Positions 46,024-54,585 of a stretch of DNA of 60,586 nt are shown here, piece by piece (position 1 is the stretch's first letter; each line of letters opens with the position of its first letter). The notes under the pieces were generated by a model. That model saw only the letters and a list, made by a program, of their open reading frames with translations, was not told where the DNA came from and ran no database searches. A program made the position numbers and the translations under genes. The stretch covers positions 1 through 60,586 of the forward strand of contig JASJAR010000041.1 of NCBI GenBank assembly GCA_030066905.1. Reading direction: 5' to 3'. This DNA comes from Paracoccaceae bacterium. GTDB taxonomy: Bacteria; Pseudomonadota; Alphaproteobacteria; Rhodobacterales; Rhodobacteraceae.

Positions 46024-46092
46024 CGAGGGGTCCTTTCCTGTTGGCTCTCAACCATAGCTAGCATCCGGCGCGGTTTCGTCAAAGCGGGAATG

Positions 46093-47403
46093 TCAGGCGG
46101 TATTGCCGAAAACCCGCGCAAAGATCGTATCGACATGTCTCGTATGGTACCCAAGGTCGAACTTCTCCTCGATCTCCTCGGCCGTGAGCGCCGCCGCCAC
46201 CTCCGGGTCGGCCTTGAGTTCGGCCATGAAATCGGCCCCCGCCTCCCAGACCTTCATCGCGTTGCGCTGCACCATCGCATAGGCGTGCTCCCGGCTGACC
46301 CCTGCCTGGGTCAGCGCCAGAAGCACCCGCTGGGAATGCACAAGGCCCCGGTAGCGGTCGAGATTGCTCATCATGTTGTCAGGGTAAACCACGAGCTTTT
46401 CGATCACCCCGGTCAGCCGCGCCAGCGCGAAGTCGAGGGTGACGGTGGCGTCGGGGCCGATCATCCGCTCCACCGAGGAATGCGAAATATCCCGCTCGTG
46501 CCAGAGGGCGACGTTCTCCAGCGCCGGGATCACCGCCGAGCGCACCAGCCGCGCAAGCCCCGTCAGGTTCTCGGTCAGCACCGGGTTGCGCTTGTGGGGC
46601 ATCGCCGAGGAGCCCTTCTGGCCCTTGGAGAAGAATTCCTCCGCCTCCAGCACCTCGGTGCGCTGCATGTGGCGGATTTCCACCGCGATGTTCTCCACCG
46701 AGGCGGCGACGACGGCGAGGGCGGCGAAGAACGCCGCATGCCGGTCGCGGGGGATGACCTGGGTCGAGATCGGTTCGGGGACGAGCCCCAGGGCGTCGCA
46801 GACATGGGCCTCGACGGCCGGGTCGATGTTCGCGAACGTTCCCACCGCCCCCGAAATCGCCCCCGTGGCCACTTCCGCCCGCGCGGTGCGCAGCCGCCGC
46901 AGGTTGCGGTCCATCTCGGCATAAAACCGCGCGAAGGTGAGCCCCATGGTGGTCGGCTCGGCATGGATGCCGTGGGAGCGGCCGATCCGCACCGTGTCCT
47001 TGTGCTCGAAGGCGCGGGCCTTCAGGGCGGCCAGAAGCCCCTCGACATCGGCGATCAGAATGTCGGCGGCTCTTGTGAGCTGGATGTTGAACGTCGTGTC
47101 GAGCACATCCGAAGACGTCATCCCCTGATGGACGAAGCGGGCCGCCTCGCTGCCGACGATCTCCGCGAGATGGGTCAGGAACGCGATCACGTCATGTTTG
47201 GTGACCGCCTCGATCTCGTCGATCCGCGCGACGTCGAAGGTGGCGTCCTGCGCCGCCCAGACGGCCTCGGCGTTCTCCGCAGGTATCACTCCGAGCGCGG
47301 CCTGGGCGTCTGAGGCATGGGCCTCGATCTCGTACCAGATGCGGAACTTCGTCTCGGGCGACCAGATCGCGACCATCTCGGGGCGGGAATAGCGGGGGAT
47401 CAT
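46093..47403 (-). CDS. purB: Adenylosuccinate lyase
   Basis: 436-residue fumarase-superfamily enzyme acting twice in purine biosynthesis (SAICAR to AICAR, adenylosuccinate to AMP). The signature loop is GSSAMPHKRNP with the catalytic serine, and further active-site parts are RIGRSHGIHAEPTTMGL and VHQGMTSSDVLDT. Start MIPRYSRPEMVAIWS at 47403 is standard; the longer frame from 47520 is rejected. Divergent from the DUF6314 gene, gap 74 bp. Confidence 0.95.
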   Translation of the reverse strand: MIPRYSRPEMVAIWSPETKFRIWYEIEAHASDAQAALGVIPAENAEAVWAAQDATFDVARIDEIEAVTKHDVIAFLTHLAEIVGSEAARFVHQGMTSSDVLDTTFNIQLTRAADILIADVEGLLAALKARAFEHKDTVRIGRSHGIHAEPTTMGLTFARFYAEMDRNLRRLRTARAEVATGAISGAVGTFANIDPAVEAHVCDALGLVPEPISTQVIPRDRHAAFFAALAVVAASVENIAVEIRHMQRTEVLEAEEFFSKGQKGSSAMPHKRNPVLTENLTGLARLVRSAVIPALENVALWHERDISHSSVERMIGPDATVTLDFALARLTGVIEKLVVYPDNMMSNLDRYRGLVHSQRVLLALTQAGVSREHAYAMVQRNAMKVWEAGADFMAELKADPEVAAALTAEEIEEKFDLGYHTRHVDTIFARVFGNTA

Positions 47404-47477
47404 CGGAGTTGGGCCTTTCGTCGCTCGGGCCCCGCTCATACTGTCACCTCGGCGGATCAACAAGGAGCGCAGGCGCT

Positions 47478-47951
47478 TTGACCTCATCGGATGCCGGGCC
47501 CCGGCCGGCGACGGGAACATCGCCGGCGAGCCTTGCGGGGTTCGCCGGGCGTTGGGCGATGGCGCGCCACATCGCCCATGCCGACGGCCTTCGGGGGGCG
47601 CTTGAGGGGGTCGCGACCGTCGCCCCCTCCGGTCCGGGCCTGTTCACCTACGACGAAGACGGCACCCTCCGGCTCGGCGCGGCGGAGCCGCTCCGCGCGA
47701 CCCGCCGTTACTTCTGGCGGTCGGCGGGGGACGCGGTGGCGATCTTCTTCGCCGACGGGCGCCCGTTTCACCGCATCGCCTTCGGTGCGATGCGCCCCGA
47801 AACCACCCATCTCTGCCCGCCCGACCGCTACCGGGTGGTCTACGATTTCACCGCCTGGCCGGTCTGGTCGGCCCATTGGCGCGTCGAGGGGCCGCGCAAA
47901 CGCTACGAAATGACCACCACCTACCGGCCCGCAGGCCCCCTTGGGCTCTGA
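47478..47951 (+). CDS. DUF6314 family protein
   Basis: 157-residue cytoplasmic protein matching DUF6314: FAGRWAMARHIAHADGL, ATRRYFWRSAGDAVAIFF, ADGRPFHRIAF, CPPDRYRVVYDFTAWPVW and WRVEGPRKRYEMTTTYR. It has a lipocalin-like or nitrobindin-like beta pattern. Function unknown. A TTG at 47478 is used as start; AAGGAG lies about 11 nt upstream and no ATG in frame precedes the conserved part. Sixty-five bp upstream of bioY on the same strand. Confidence 0.75.
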   Translation: MTSSDAGPRPATGTSPASLAGFAGRWAMARHIAHADGLRGALEGVATVAPSGPGLFTYDEDGTLRLGAAEPLRATRRYFWRSAGDAVAIFFADGRPFHRIAFGAMRPETTHLCPPDRYRVVYDFTAWPVWSAHWRVEGPRKRYEMTTTYRPAGPLGL

Positions 47952-48016
47952 ACCCTTGCTCTCGCCCCGGGCGGGTGCCACAACCGTGCCGACAGGCGAC
48001 GAAGGAGTGACGGGCC

Positions 48017-48592
48017 ATGCCAGCGGATGTTTTAGCCTCACGGTTTCTGCCGAAGATCGGCTCGGAGACGCTGCGCGCGGTGCTGATCGTGGCCTTGGGC
48101 GTCGCCGCCATTGCGCTGGCCGCGAAGATCCGCGTGCCGATGTGGCCGGTGCCGATCACGATGCAGACCTTTGCGGTTCTCACCGTCGGCGCGGTGGCCG
48201 GTCTCCGTCTCGGCGGGCTGACGCTTCTGGCCTATCTCGCCCTCGGCGCGGCGGGGCTGTCGGTCTTCACCGGCGAGGGGGCGGGGCTCGCCTATATGGC
48301 CGGGCCCACGGGGGGCTATCTCGTCGGCTTCCTCGTCGCGGCCCTGCTCGTCGGCTGGCTGGCCGAACGGGGCTGGTCCCGGAGCGTGCCCGGCATGGTC
48401 GGTGCGCTCTTGCTCGGCAACCTGGCGATCTACGCTTTCGGGCTGCCCTGGATGGCCTGGCTCTTCGCCGCCGAGCGCGGCTGGGAGTTCGTGCTGCAAT
48501 GGGGGATGACTAATTTCCTTCTCGGCGACGCCCTGAAACTGGCCCTGGCGGCCGTTCTCGTGCCGACGCTCTGGAAGCTCACCGCCCGCTGA
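48017..48592 (+). CDS. bioY: Biotin transporter BioY
   Basis: 191-residue substrate-binding membrane subunit (S component) of an ECF-type biotin importer. Six helices; family features are AAKIRVPMWPVPITMQTFAV and GGLTLLAYLALGAAGLSVFT, and the Gly-rich GPTGGYLVGF. GAAGGAGTGACGGGCC gives a good Shine-Dalgarno for ATG at 48017. bioM/bioN are not seen, so it may function alone or with a shared energising module. Followed by repeat elements. Confidence 0.93.
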   Translation: MPADVLASRFLPKIGSETLRAVLIVALGVAAIALAAKIRVPMWPVPITMQTFAVLTVGAVAGLRLGGLTLLAYLALGAAGLSVFTGEGAGLAYMAGPTGGYLVGFLVAALLVGWLAERGWSRSVPGMVGALLLGNLAIYAFGLPWMAWLFAAERGWEFVLQWGMTNFLLGDALKLALAAVLVPTLWKLTAR

Positions 48593-48649
48593 GGCCCAAA
48601 GGCTCGCGACCGAGGCCAGACCGGCCCGATCGCCGCGGGTGGAGGGCAG

Positions 48650-48674
48650 GCCCCCGGATCAGGTCCGGGGGCAG
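48650..48674. repeat. Single-palindrome fragment after bioY
   Basis: CCCCCGGATCAGGTCCGGGGG (48651-48671) is a perfect palindrome with a short loop, equal to the first half of the two-palindrome element, and stands 50 bp before a full copy. Confidence 0.75.
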
Positions 48675-48723
48675 GCGGTGCTGTTGGCCTCAAGCGGACG
48701 TCCGGGTCTTGCTCCGGCAGCCT

Positions 48724-48812
48724 TGGCGAAACACGCCCCGGGCTTGACCCGGGGCCTCGATCCACCGGAGTGCCAGGCCTATCGAGGTCCCGGGTCAAGC
48801 CCGGGACGGGTG
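48724..48812. repeat. Two-palindrome intergenic element after bioY
   Basis: CCCCGGGCTTGACCCGGGG (48736-48754), spacer CACCGGAGTGCCAGGCC, and TCCCGGGTCAAGCCCGGGA (48788-48806). The flank TCTTGCTCCGGCAGC is identical to that of the copy after der at 29.4 kb, showing that the repeated unit extends beyond the palindromes. The gap 48593-48896 otherwise has no gene. Confidence 0.85.
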
Positions 48813-48896
48813 GTCGTTCGGTTGCTTTGGCGCTGACCCAAACGTCCGCTCCAGGCCAAGCGCCCAAAAGCAGGTTTAACCGGAAGCCATCCTAAT

Positions 48897-50111
48897 CTAG
48901 CCCGCCAGTTCGGTCGTGACCTCGGCGCCGGCTTCCAGCGTCTTGTGCACCGGGCACTTGTCCGCGATTTCCAGGAGCCGTGCCGTCTGGGCCTCGTCGA
49001 GGGTGCCCTCGAGGCGGATCACCCGGTGGAACTTATCGATGCGCAGCTCGGTCGCGGTTTCGGCATCCTGGGCATGGACCTTGTCATGGGTGACATCGAC
49101 GCTGATGTGCCGAAGCGGCCAGCCCTTGCGGCGGGCATACATCCGCACCGTCATCGAGGTGCAGGCCCCAAGCGCCGAGGACAAAAGGCCATAGGGGCTC
49201 ATGCCCCGGTCGGTGCCGCCATAGGACAGGGGTTCGTCGGCCAGCACATGGTGTTTCGGGCCCGCCATGATGTCTTGCAGAAACCCTTGCCCGTCGGCCT
49301 CCGAGACCCGCACGACGCCCTCGGGCGCCCCGGGGGGCGGGGCGGGGGGCTGAAGGTCGAGGTAGCGCGCGGCCCAGGCGGCGATCACCTCGGCGGCATA
49401 TTCGGCATCCTCGCCCCGGCTGATGAGGTGATCGGCCGAATCGAGGGTCACGAAGCTCTTAGGGTGTTTGGCGGCCAGGAAGATCTCGGTGGCGTTCTCG
49501 ATCCCCACCACGGCGTCCTTGGGCGCGTGCATGACCAGAAGCGCCTTCCTCATGGCCGCAAGCCCCGGGGCGAGGCTGGCGGCCGAGACGTCCTCGACGA
49601 AGGCCTTCCCGATTGTGAAGGGGCGCCCGCCGAGCTGCACCTCGGCCGCACCGTCCCGGTCGATCGCATCGAGCGCCCCGGCAAAGTTGTGGGTGACATG
49701 GCCCGGATCGAACGGTGCGCCGAGGGTGACGACGGCCTTGACGCCGGCGATCTCGGGCGCGGCCTTCAGCACCGCCGCCCCGCCCAGCGAATGGCCGATC
49801 ATCAGCGAGGGGGCCATGCCGCGGGCGTCCAGATGGGCCGCGGCGAGGCGCAGGTCCTCGACATTGGACGAAAACGTCGTATTGGCGAATTCGCCGCCGG
49901 AATGACCGAGCCCGGTGAAGTCGAACCTCAGGACCGCGATCCCCATCGCCGCGAGCCGTCCCGCGATCCGCCGGGCAGCGGGGATGTCCTTTGAGCAGGT
50001 GAAGCAATGGGCAAAGAGCGCGGTGGCGAGCACCGGGCCGTCCGGCAGGTCGAGCCGGGCGGCCAGCGCCGCGCCGCCGTGGCCGTCGAATGTGATCCGT
50101 TCCATGCTCAT
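48897..50111 (-). CDS. Alpha/beta hydrolase fused to an OsmC-family domain
   Basis: 404-residue two-domain protein. Residues ~1-255 are an alpha/beta hydrolase (FAHCFTCSKDIPAARRIAGR, then the nucleophile elbow GHSLGGAA near S107 and DSADHLISRG with the catalytic His). Residues ~270-404 are OsmC/Ohr-like: SSALGACTSMTVRMYARRKG and CPVHKTL supply the two redox cysteines expected for peroxide reduction. This combination occurs in other proteobacteria as a bifunctional protein; the link between its halves is unknown. Start ATG at 50111 has GGAG 8 nt upstream. Confidence 0.88.
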   Translation of the reverse strand: MSMERITFDGHGGAALAARLDLPDGPVLATALFAHCFTCSKDIPAARRIAGRLAAMGIAVLRFDFTGLGHSGGEFANTTFSSNVEDLRLAAAHLDARGMAPSLMIGHSLGGAAVLKAAPEIAGVKAVVTLGAPFDPGHVTHNFAGALDAIDRDGAAEVQLGGRPFTIGKAFVEDVSAASLAPGLAAMRKALLVMHAPKDAVVGIENATEIFLAAKHPKSFVTLDSADHLISRGEDAEYAAEVIAAWAARYLDLQPPAPPPGAPEGVVRVSEADGQGFLQDIMAGPKHHVLADEPLSYGGTDRGMSPYGLLSSALGACTSMTVRMYARRKGWPLRHISVDVTHDKVHAQDAETATELRIDKFHRVIRLEGTLDEAQTARLLEIADKCPVHKTLEAGAEVTTELAG

Positions 50112-50245
50112 CGGGCTTTCTCCATGGCAGCTTCGGCAACCTGCGCCCGGCGCCGGCGCCGGGCAACCCCCGTCACGGCAAGGTGAGGACCTGTCATATC
50201 GCGGCAAGGGGCGCTGCCCCTCGGCCCCTCGCGGGGCCTCACCCC

Positions 50246-50268
50246 GGAGTATTTTCGGGAAAATGAAG
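50246..50268 (+). repeat. GGAGTATTTT repeat, copy 1
   Basis: GGAGTATTTT followed directly by CGGGAAAATGAAG. A 9-bp perfect hairpin (GGGGCGCTT/AAGCGCCCC, 50275-50300) lies right after it. The same core occurs inverted at 50412-50434 and again at 57726-57748. Confidence 0.75.
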
Positions 50269-50411
50269 GACGAAGGGGCGCTTCGCTCGCAAAGCGCCCC
50301 TCCGCGGTCAGGTCGGCACGGGGCCGCCTTCACCTTCCGCGGTCATCGGCTCTCCAGCCTGTACCGCGCGCCGAGGCTCGCCGGTTCGGGGTTAACCGGC
50401 GGTTAAACCCG

Positions 50412-50434
50412 CTTCATTTTCCCAAAAATACTCC
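50412..50434 (-). repeat. GGAGTATTTT repeat, copy 2 (inverted)
   Basis: On the minus strand GGAGTATTTTT then GGGAAAATGAAG. Lies 30 bp after the dddP stop and forms an inverted pair with copy 1 across about 190 bp. The gap between the hydrolase gene and dddP (50112-50463) has no gene. Confidence 0.75.
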
Positions 50435-50463
50435 CGCCGGAGGCACCGGCGCGCCAGCGCCGG

Positions 50464-51792
50464 TCAGGCCGTTCCCATCAGGGCCGCGTCATAGGGGTAG
50501 CGCGACAGCACCTCGTGGCCGTCCTCGGTGATCAGCACCTGGTCTTCGAGCTTGATGCAGAAATCGCCGCCCTCTTCGCCGATCAGCGCTTCGACGCAGA
50601 GCACCATGCCGGGCTCCAGCGCGTAGTCGAAAGCGCCCCCGACCTCGGTCTCGGGATAGGCCACGAGCGGCCACTCGTCGCAAAGCCCGACGCCGTGCAT
50701 CATGCACGAATACCTCCGCGCGCGGTACTTTCCCGGCAGCCGGTGGGCGCGGGCGACGATTTCGGGGATCGTGATGCCGGGGGCCAGAAGCTCGGTGTTC
50801 CGGCGGATGTGCTCCACGCCGACCTGCATCGCCTCGACCATGTCCGCCCTTGGCCGGCCGGGGCCCACCCACCAGGAGCGCGAGATGTCCACACAGATGC
50901 CGTAGCAGCCGATGAGATCGGTATCGAATGAGACGATCTCGCCGGGCTGGACCACCCTCGGCCCGCATTCCTGAAACCAGGGGTTCGTACGCGGCCCCGA
51001 GGCCAGAAGCCGGGTCTCGATCCATTCGCCGCCCCGGCGGATGTTTTCGGCATGGAGCACCGCCCAGACGTCGTTCTCGGTCAGCCCCGGCGCGCAGGCC
51101 GCCTCCATCGCCGCGACCGCGGCCTCGCAGGCATGGACCGCGCAGCGCATCGCCGCGATCTCGTCGGCGCCCTTCACCGCCCGGGCCTTCTCGGTGACCT
51201 CCTCGCCCTCGACGAGGTCGAACCCGACCGCCTCCAGCGCCCATCCGGTGTGAACGGGCGGCTTGTCGGCGGCCAGCCGCATCACCCCGCCGCCATGCTC
51301 GGCCACGAGGTCGCGGACCTCCCCCGCGAAGGCCCGCGCCGCGTCGGCCACCTTGTCGCCCCGGTCGAAGTAGAAGTGATCGGCCCCTTTGCGGACCTCG
51401 CGCACCAGCGCGTTGTGGGCGCAGAGAAACGGTGCGGTGGGGTAGTCCCAGACCACCAGATACCCATCGGGACAAAGAAGCGCGGCGCGGAATGGGTTGT
51501 GGGCGTTCCAGAGCTGCATGTTGGTGGTGTCGGTGGCATAGCGGATGTTGAGGGGGTCGTACATCAACAGCCCCCCAAGCCCCCGCGCGGCCACATGATC
51601 GGTGAGCCGCGCCCAGCGGAACCGGCGCATCCCGGCAAGATCGGGCAGGGCGAGCCCGGCCGCGGCCCATTCGGCGAAGGCCAGCGCGGTCGGGCCGATC
51701 TCGACGCGGTCGGCGTCGTTGGGCGACCCGTCCCCGAGCGTGGCCCCACGGGTCGGGTCGATCTTGCGGCGGTCCCTGAAATGCCGGTTCAT
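50464..51792 (-). CDS. dddP: DMSP lyase DddP
   Basis: 442-residue enzyme of the M24 peptidase fold that cleaves dimethylsulfoniopropionate to dimethyl sulfide and acrylate. Similarity extends over the whole length, including RKIDPTRGATLGDGSPND, DPLNIRYATDTTNMQLWN, RGGEWIETRLLASGPRTN and MMHGVGLCDEWPLVAYP. The six residues expected to hold the two iron ions are all present: D290, D292, D302, H366, E401 and E416, so the protein should be active. Start at 51792 (MNRHFRDRRKIDP) agrees with known DddP. No acrylate-catabolism genes are adjacent in the window; a TAXI-TRAP system lies 0.6 kb upstream on the same strand. Confidence 0.95.
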   Translation of the reverse strand: MNRHFRDRRKIDPTRGATLGDGSPNDADRVEIGPTALAFAEWAAAGLALPDLAGMRRFRWARLTDHVAARGLGGLLMYDPLNIRYATDTTNMQLWNAHNPFRAALLCPDGYLVVWDYPTAPFLCAHNALVREVRKGADHFYFDRGDKVADAARAFAGEVRDLVAEHGGGVMRLAADKPPVHTGWALEAVGFDLVEGEEVTEKARAVKGADEIAAMRCAVHACEAAVAAMEAACAPGLTENDVWAVLHAENIRRGGEWIETRLLASGPRTNPWFQECGPRVVQPGEIVSFDTDLIGCYGICVDISRSWWVGPGRPRADMVEAMQVGVEHIRRNTELLAPGITIPEIVARAHRLPGKYRARRYSCMMHGVGLCDEWPLVAYPETEVGGAFDYALEPGMVLCVEALIGEEGGDFCIKLEDQVLITEDGHEVLSRYPYDAALMGTA

Positions 51793-51881
51793 GCCCGGAG
51801 CTTCGGCCCTGCGGCCGGCTTCGGTCCGAGCGGTTTGCGACATCCTGCCGGGGGTAGCGTGACGTTTTCAGACCGGAACGG

Positions 51882-52268
51882 TCAAAGTGCGCTGAAAATC
51901 GTCTGTCCCAGTTCGGTCATCGACAGCGCCGTCGCCATGCCCGCGAGCGCGATGGCATGGGCCGTCGTGCGCAGGTTCTCGCCGCCGAGGATGTTGAAGA
52001 GCAGCACGGCCATGCCCAGCGGGAAGGAGATGAACATCAGGATCGCGTTCAGCACGTAGACCGTGAGCCTGGCGATCTCGTTGCGCGCCTCTTCGCGCCG
52101 GGTGGGCGAGATTTCCTCGTCGTGGACGCTGTCATGGGTGAGCTCGATCTTGTGGCCGAACTCCAGCGACCGGCTGATGACCCGCGACGCGGTCTTCCGG
52201 CGCAGCGCAGCCGGCTCGAGGTCCGGAAACGCGATGCTGCGCGAAATCGGGATATGGGTCTGCGGTGC
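51882..52268 (-). CDS. Small membrane protein of unknown function
   Basis: 128-residue protein (ATG at 52268, MAPQTHIPISRSIAFPD). The first 75 residues are soluble and charged (RRKTASRVISRSLEFGHKIE, RREEARNEIARL). Two hydrophobic segments follow, ~75-95 (YVLNAILMFISFPLGMAVLL) and ~105-122 (TAHAIALAGMATALSM), so it has two membrane helices at the C-terminus. I do not recognise it. It stands between dddP and the TRAP permease on the same strand with gaps of 89 and 147 bp, so operon membership is open. Confidence 0.55.
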   Translation of the reverse strand, partial: APQTHIPISRSIAFPDLEPAALRRKTASRVISRSLEFGHKIELTHDSVHDEEISPTRREEARNEIARLTVYVLNAILMFISFPLGMAVLLFNILGGENLRTTAHAIALAGMATALSMTELGQTIFSAL

Positions 52269-52415
52269 CATCACGCGCGCCATTACTGGTTAACAACCCG
52301 ATTTCCCTGTGCCGGAAAAATGGCGCAAATGTGGCGGCGTCGGCGGCGGCCAAATTCCGCCGAAAATTCACCCTTTCTCTGCAACATTAGGGGCGTGGCC
52401 GCCCGATTGTTTCGC

Positions 52416-54545
52416 CTAGGTCGCTTCAGCCGGAGCCGTACGTCGTCCGGCTGTCATGTTCCACACCAACAGCGCGAGTATGACACCGGCTGCCACAGCC
52501 TGGACGCCGAGACCGGCGGGCCAGATGCAGGCGATGCCGGCCGCCAGAAGGAGCACCCGCAGGGGGTAGCCGATGGGGTGTTCAAGACACCCCTGGAGCG
52601 CGGCTGCGAGCCCGTAGATGCCGACGAAGGCGAAGGCCGAGATCGTGATCGCGGCCGCCCAGTCGCCGGAGAGGATCGGCGTGTAGGCAAAAAGCAAGGG
52701 GACGATGTAGAGGCCCTTGGCGAGCTTCCATGACGCGATGCCCGTGGCCATAGGGCGCGACTTGGCGATGGCGGCGGCGGCGAAGGAGGCGAGGGCCACC
52801 GGCGGGGTGACGTTCGAATCCTGACTGAGCCAGAAGATGATCATATGGGCCGAAAGCAGGCCGATGACGGCGGCTTCGGGGGGGACGACCTCGGCGCGCA
52901 GGAGCGGGGCGATCTCGATCGGCAGGCCCGAAACGAGCGCCTGCGCCTCGGCCATGGGCATCGGGCTTTCGAGAAGCGGCAGCGCCTCGGGGGCGCCGAT
53001 CATCAGAATGGCCTTAGCGGCCGGGTCGAGGGCGCCGGCGGCGACGAGATCGACGACGATGCGGTCGGCCATCATCCCGGCAAGTGCCGGGGCCGACAGC
53101 GTCGCGAGCACGATATAGGCCGCCGTCACCGGCAGCCCCATGCCGAGGATCAGCGAGGCGAGCGCGATCATCACGATGGCAAAGAGGATGTTGCCGCCCG
53201 ACCAGTCGGCGATCATCAGGCTGAAGGTGTTGCCGACCCCGGCGGTGGCGATGACGTTCACCACGATCCCAACCGCAACGAGGAGGATCGCCGTCATCAC
53301 CATGGCCTTGGCGCCATTGGCCATCGCCTCGAAGATCGCGCGGGGGCCCATGGGGTTGGCCGAAGCCCAGGAGGATACGATCACCGCGCCGATGGCGAAG
53401 ACGGCGGCGTAGTTCGGGGTGAAGCCCTCAACCAGCATCCCGATCAGGAGGCCGATGGGAATGATGAAGGGCGCGCCGCCCTTCTTCAGCGCCGAGCCGA
53501 GGGTCTCGCCATCGGCCTCGAGGGGCGCGAGGTTGAGCCGCCGCGCCTCGATGCGGACGAAAAAGGCGACGGAGGCGAAGTAAAGCATCGCCGGCAGGAT
53601 CGCGACGACGACGATGGTCTCGTAGGGGATCGCCGTGAGGCTTGCCATCACGAAGGCGCCCGCCCCCATGATCGGCGGCATGAGCTGTCCGCCCGTCGAG
53701 GCCGCGGCCTCGACGCCGCCGGCGAAATGGGGCTTGTAGCCGGCCTTTTTCATCAGCGGGATGGTGATGACCCCCGTGGAGGCGGTGTTGGCCACCGCCG
53801 AGCCCGAGATCGTGCCGGTGAGGGCGGAGGAAATCACCGCGACGAGCCCCGGGCCCCCCGCGACACGTCCCGCAACGGCACGCGCGAGCGCGATCACGAA
53901 TTCCCCCGCGCCGGAGCGGACCAGAAAGGCCCCGAAGATCACGAAAAGAAAGACCGTGGTCGAGGAGATGCGGGCGATGTTCCCGAACAATCCCTCGTCG
54001 TTGTAGATCGTCCGCCAGAGCGTGCTCTCCCAGGAAAACCCGGGAAAACTGAAGATGCCCGAGACCCAGGGCCCCCACATGGCCACATAGGTCAGCGACA
54101 AAACGATCAGGATCGGGATCACCCAGCCCGCCACCCGGCGCGTGTATTCGGCCGCCATCACGACGAGCACGATGGCCGCGATCCAGTCGAGCAGCTCGAA
54201 GGGCTGGGTCTCGCCGTAGAGCCGGCGCTCGTTGAAGACGAACCAAGCGGCCGCGAAGGCCGCGACGCAGCCGACCGCGAAATCCACGATGACGGCGGAT
54301 GTCGACCGGGCCCCGGCGCCCTGGGTCATCGGGTAGAGCAGGGCGGCAAGGATCGCAAAGCCGCCGAAATGGACGACGTTGCGGTCGAAATCCGACAGAA
54401 ACGGCCAGATCGCTGTGAGAAGATGGAGGGCGGAGACGAGGAAGGCGAAGAACGTGACGGCGGCCCCGGCGGCGCCATCGAAGCTGCGCAGACCGGAACC
54501 GCCGATCTGGCCCGGCGCGTCGGTGTCGTCGTCTTTGTCGGTCAT
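52416..54545 (-). CDS. TRAP transporter, fused 4TM/12TM permease (TAXI type)
   Basis: 709-residue inner membrane protein joining the small (DctQ-like) and large (DctM-like) permease domains, typical of TAXI-type TRAP systems. Large-domain marks are GTISGSAVANTASTGVITIP, the Gly-rich MGAGAFVMASLTAIPYET, and ADWSGGNILFAIVMIALASL. The energy source would be a sodium or proton gradient. Its ATG lies 2 nt beyond the T-run of a terminator-like hairpin that separates it from the binding protein gene, and the hairpin contains the only G-rich Shine-Dalgarno. Confidence 0.92.
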   Translation of the reverse strand: MTDKDDDTDAPGQIGGSGLRSFDGAAGAAVTFFAFLVSALHLLTAIWPFLSDFDRNVVHFGGFAILAALLYPMTQGAGARSTSAVIVDFAVGCVAAFAAAWFVFNERRLYGETQPFELLDWIAAIVLVVMAAEYTRRVAGWVIPILIVLSLTYVAMWGPWVSGIFSFPGFSWESTLWRTIYNDEGLFGNIARISSTTVFLFVIFGAFLVRSGAGEFVIALARAVAGRVAGGPGLVAVISSALTGTISGSAVANTASTGVITIPLMKKAGYKPHFAGGVEAAASTGGQLMPPIMGAGAFVMASLTAIPYETIVVVAILPAMLYFASVAFFVRIEARRLNLAPLEADGETLGSALKKGGAPFIIPIGLLIGMLVEGFTPNYAAVFAIGAVIVSSWASANPMGPRAIFEAMANGAKAMVMTAILLVAVGIVVNVIATAGVGNTFSLMIADWSGGNILFAIVMIALASLILGMGLPVTAAYIVLATLSAPALAGMMADRIVVDLVAAGALDPAAKAILMIGAPEALPLLESPMPMAEAQALVSGLPIEIAPLLRAEVVPPEAAVIGLLSAHMIIFWLSQDSNVTPPVALASFAAAAIAKSRPMATGIASWKLAKGLYIVPLLFAYTPILSGDWAAAITISAFAFVGIYGLAAALQGCLEHPIGYPLRVLLLAAGIACIWPAGLGVQAVAAGVILALLVWNMTAGRRTAPAEAT

Positions 54546-54546
54546 G

Positions 54547-54578
54547 AAAAAGGCCCCCGGGTCGTTCCCCGGGAGCCT
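54547..54578 (-). terminator. Terminator-like hairpin between the TAXI binding protein and permease
   Basis: On the minus strand GGCTCCCGGGG pairs with CCCGGGGGCC (with a small bulge), closed by AACGA, and is followed by TTTTT then the permease ATG. It probably terminates part of the transcripts after the binding protein gene, as often seen to keep the binding protein in excess. Confidence 0.75.
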
Positions 54579-54585
54579 TACTAGC

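Noticed and set aside
44117..46051. 644-residue protein ending in FliG
   Set aside because: The first 285 residues are a frame-shifted reading of the TPR and small secreted genes; FliG starts at 45196.
50464..51792. Ordinary M24 aminopeptidase P or creatinase
   Set aside because: The metal ligands fit M24 in general, but N-terminal and central segments (RKIDPTRGATLGD, TRYATD-type NIRYATDTTNMQLWN, CDEWPLVAYP) match DddP specifically.
52845..54584. 579-codon plus-strand frame opposite the TRAP permease
   Set aside because: Antisense shadow, strongly charged and repetitive, while the minus strand has a clear TRAP permease.
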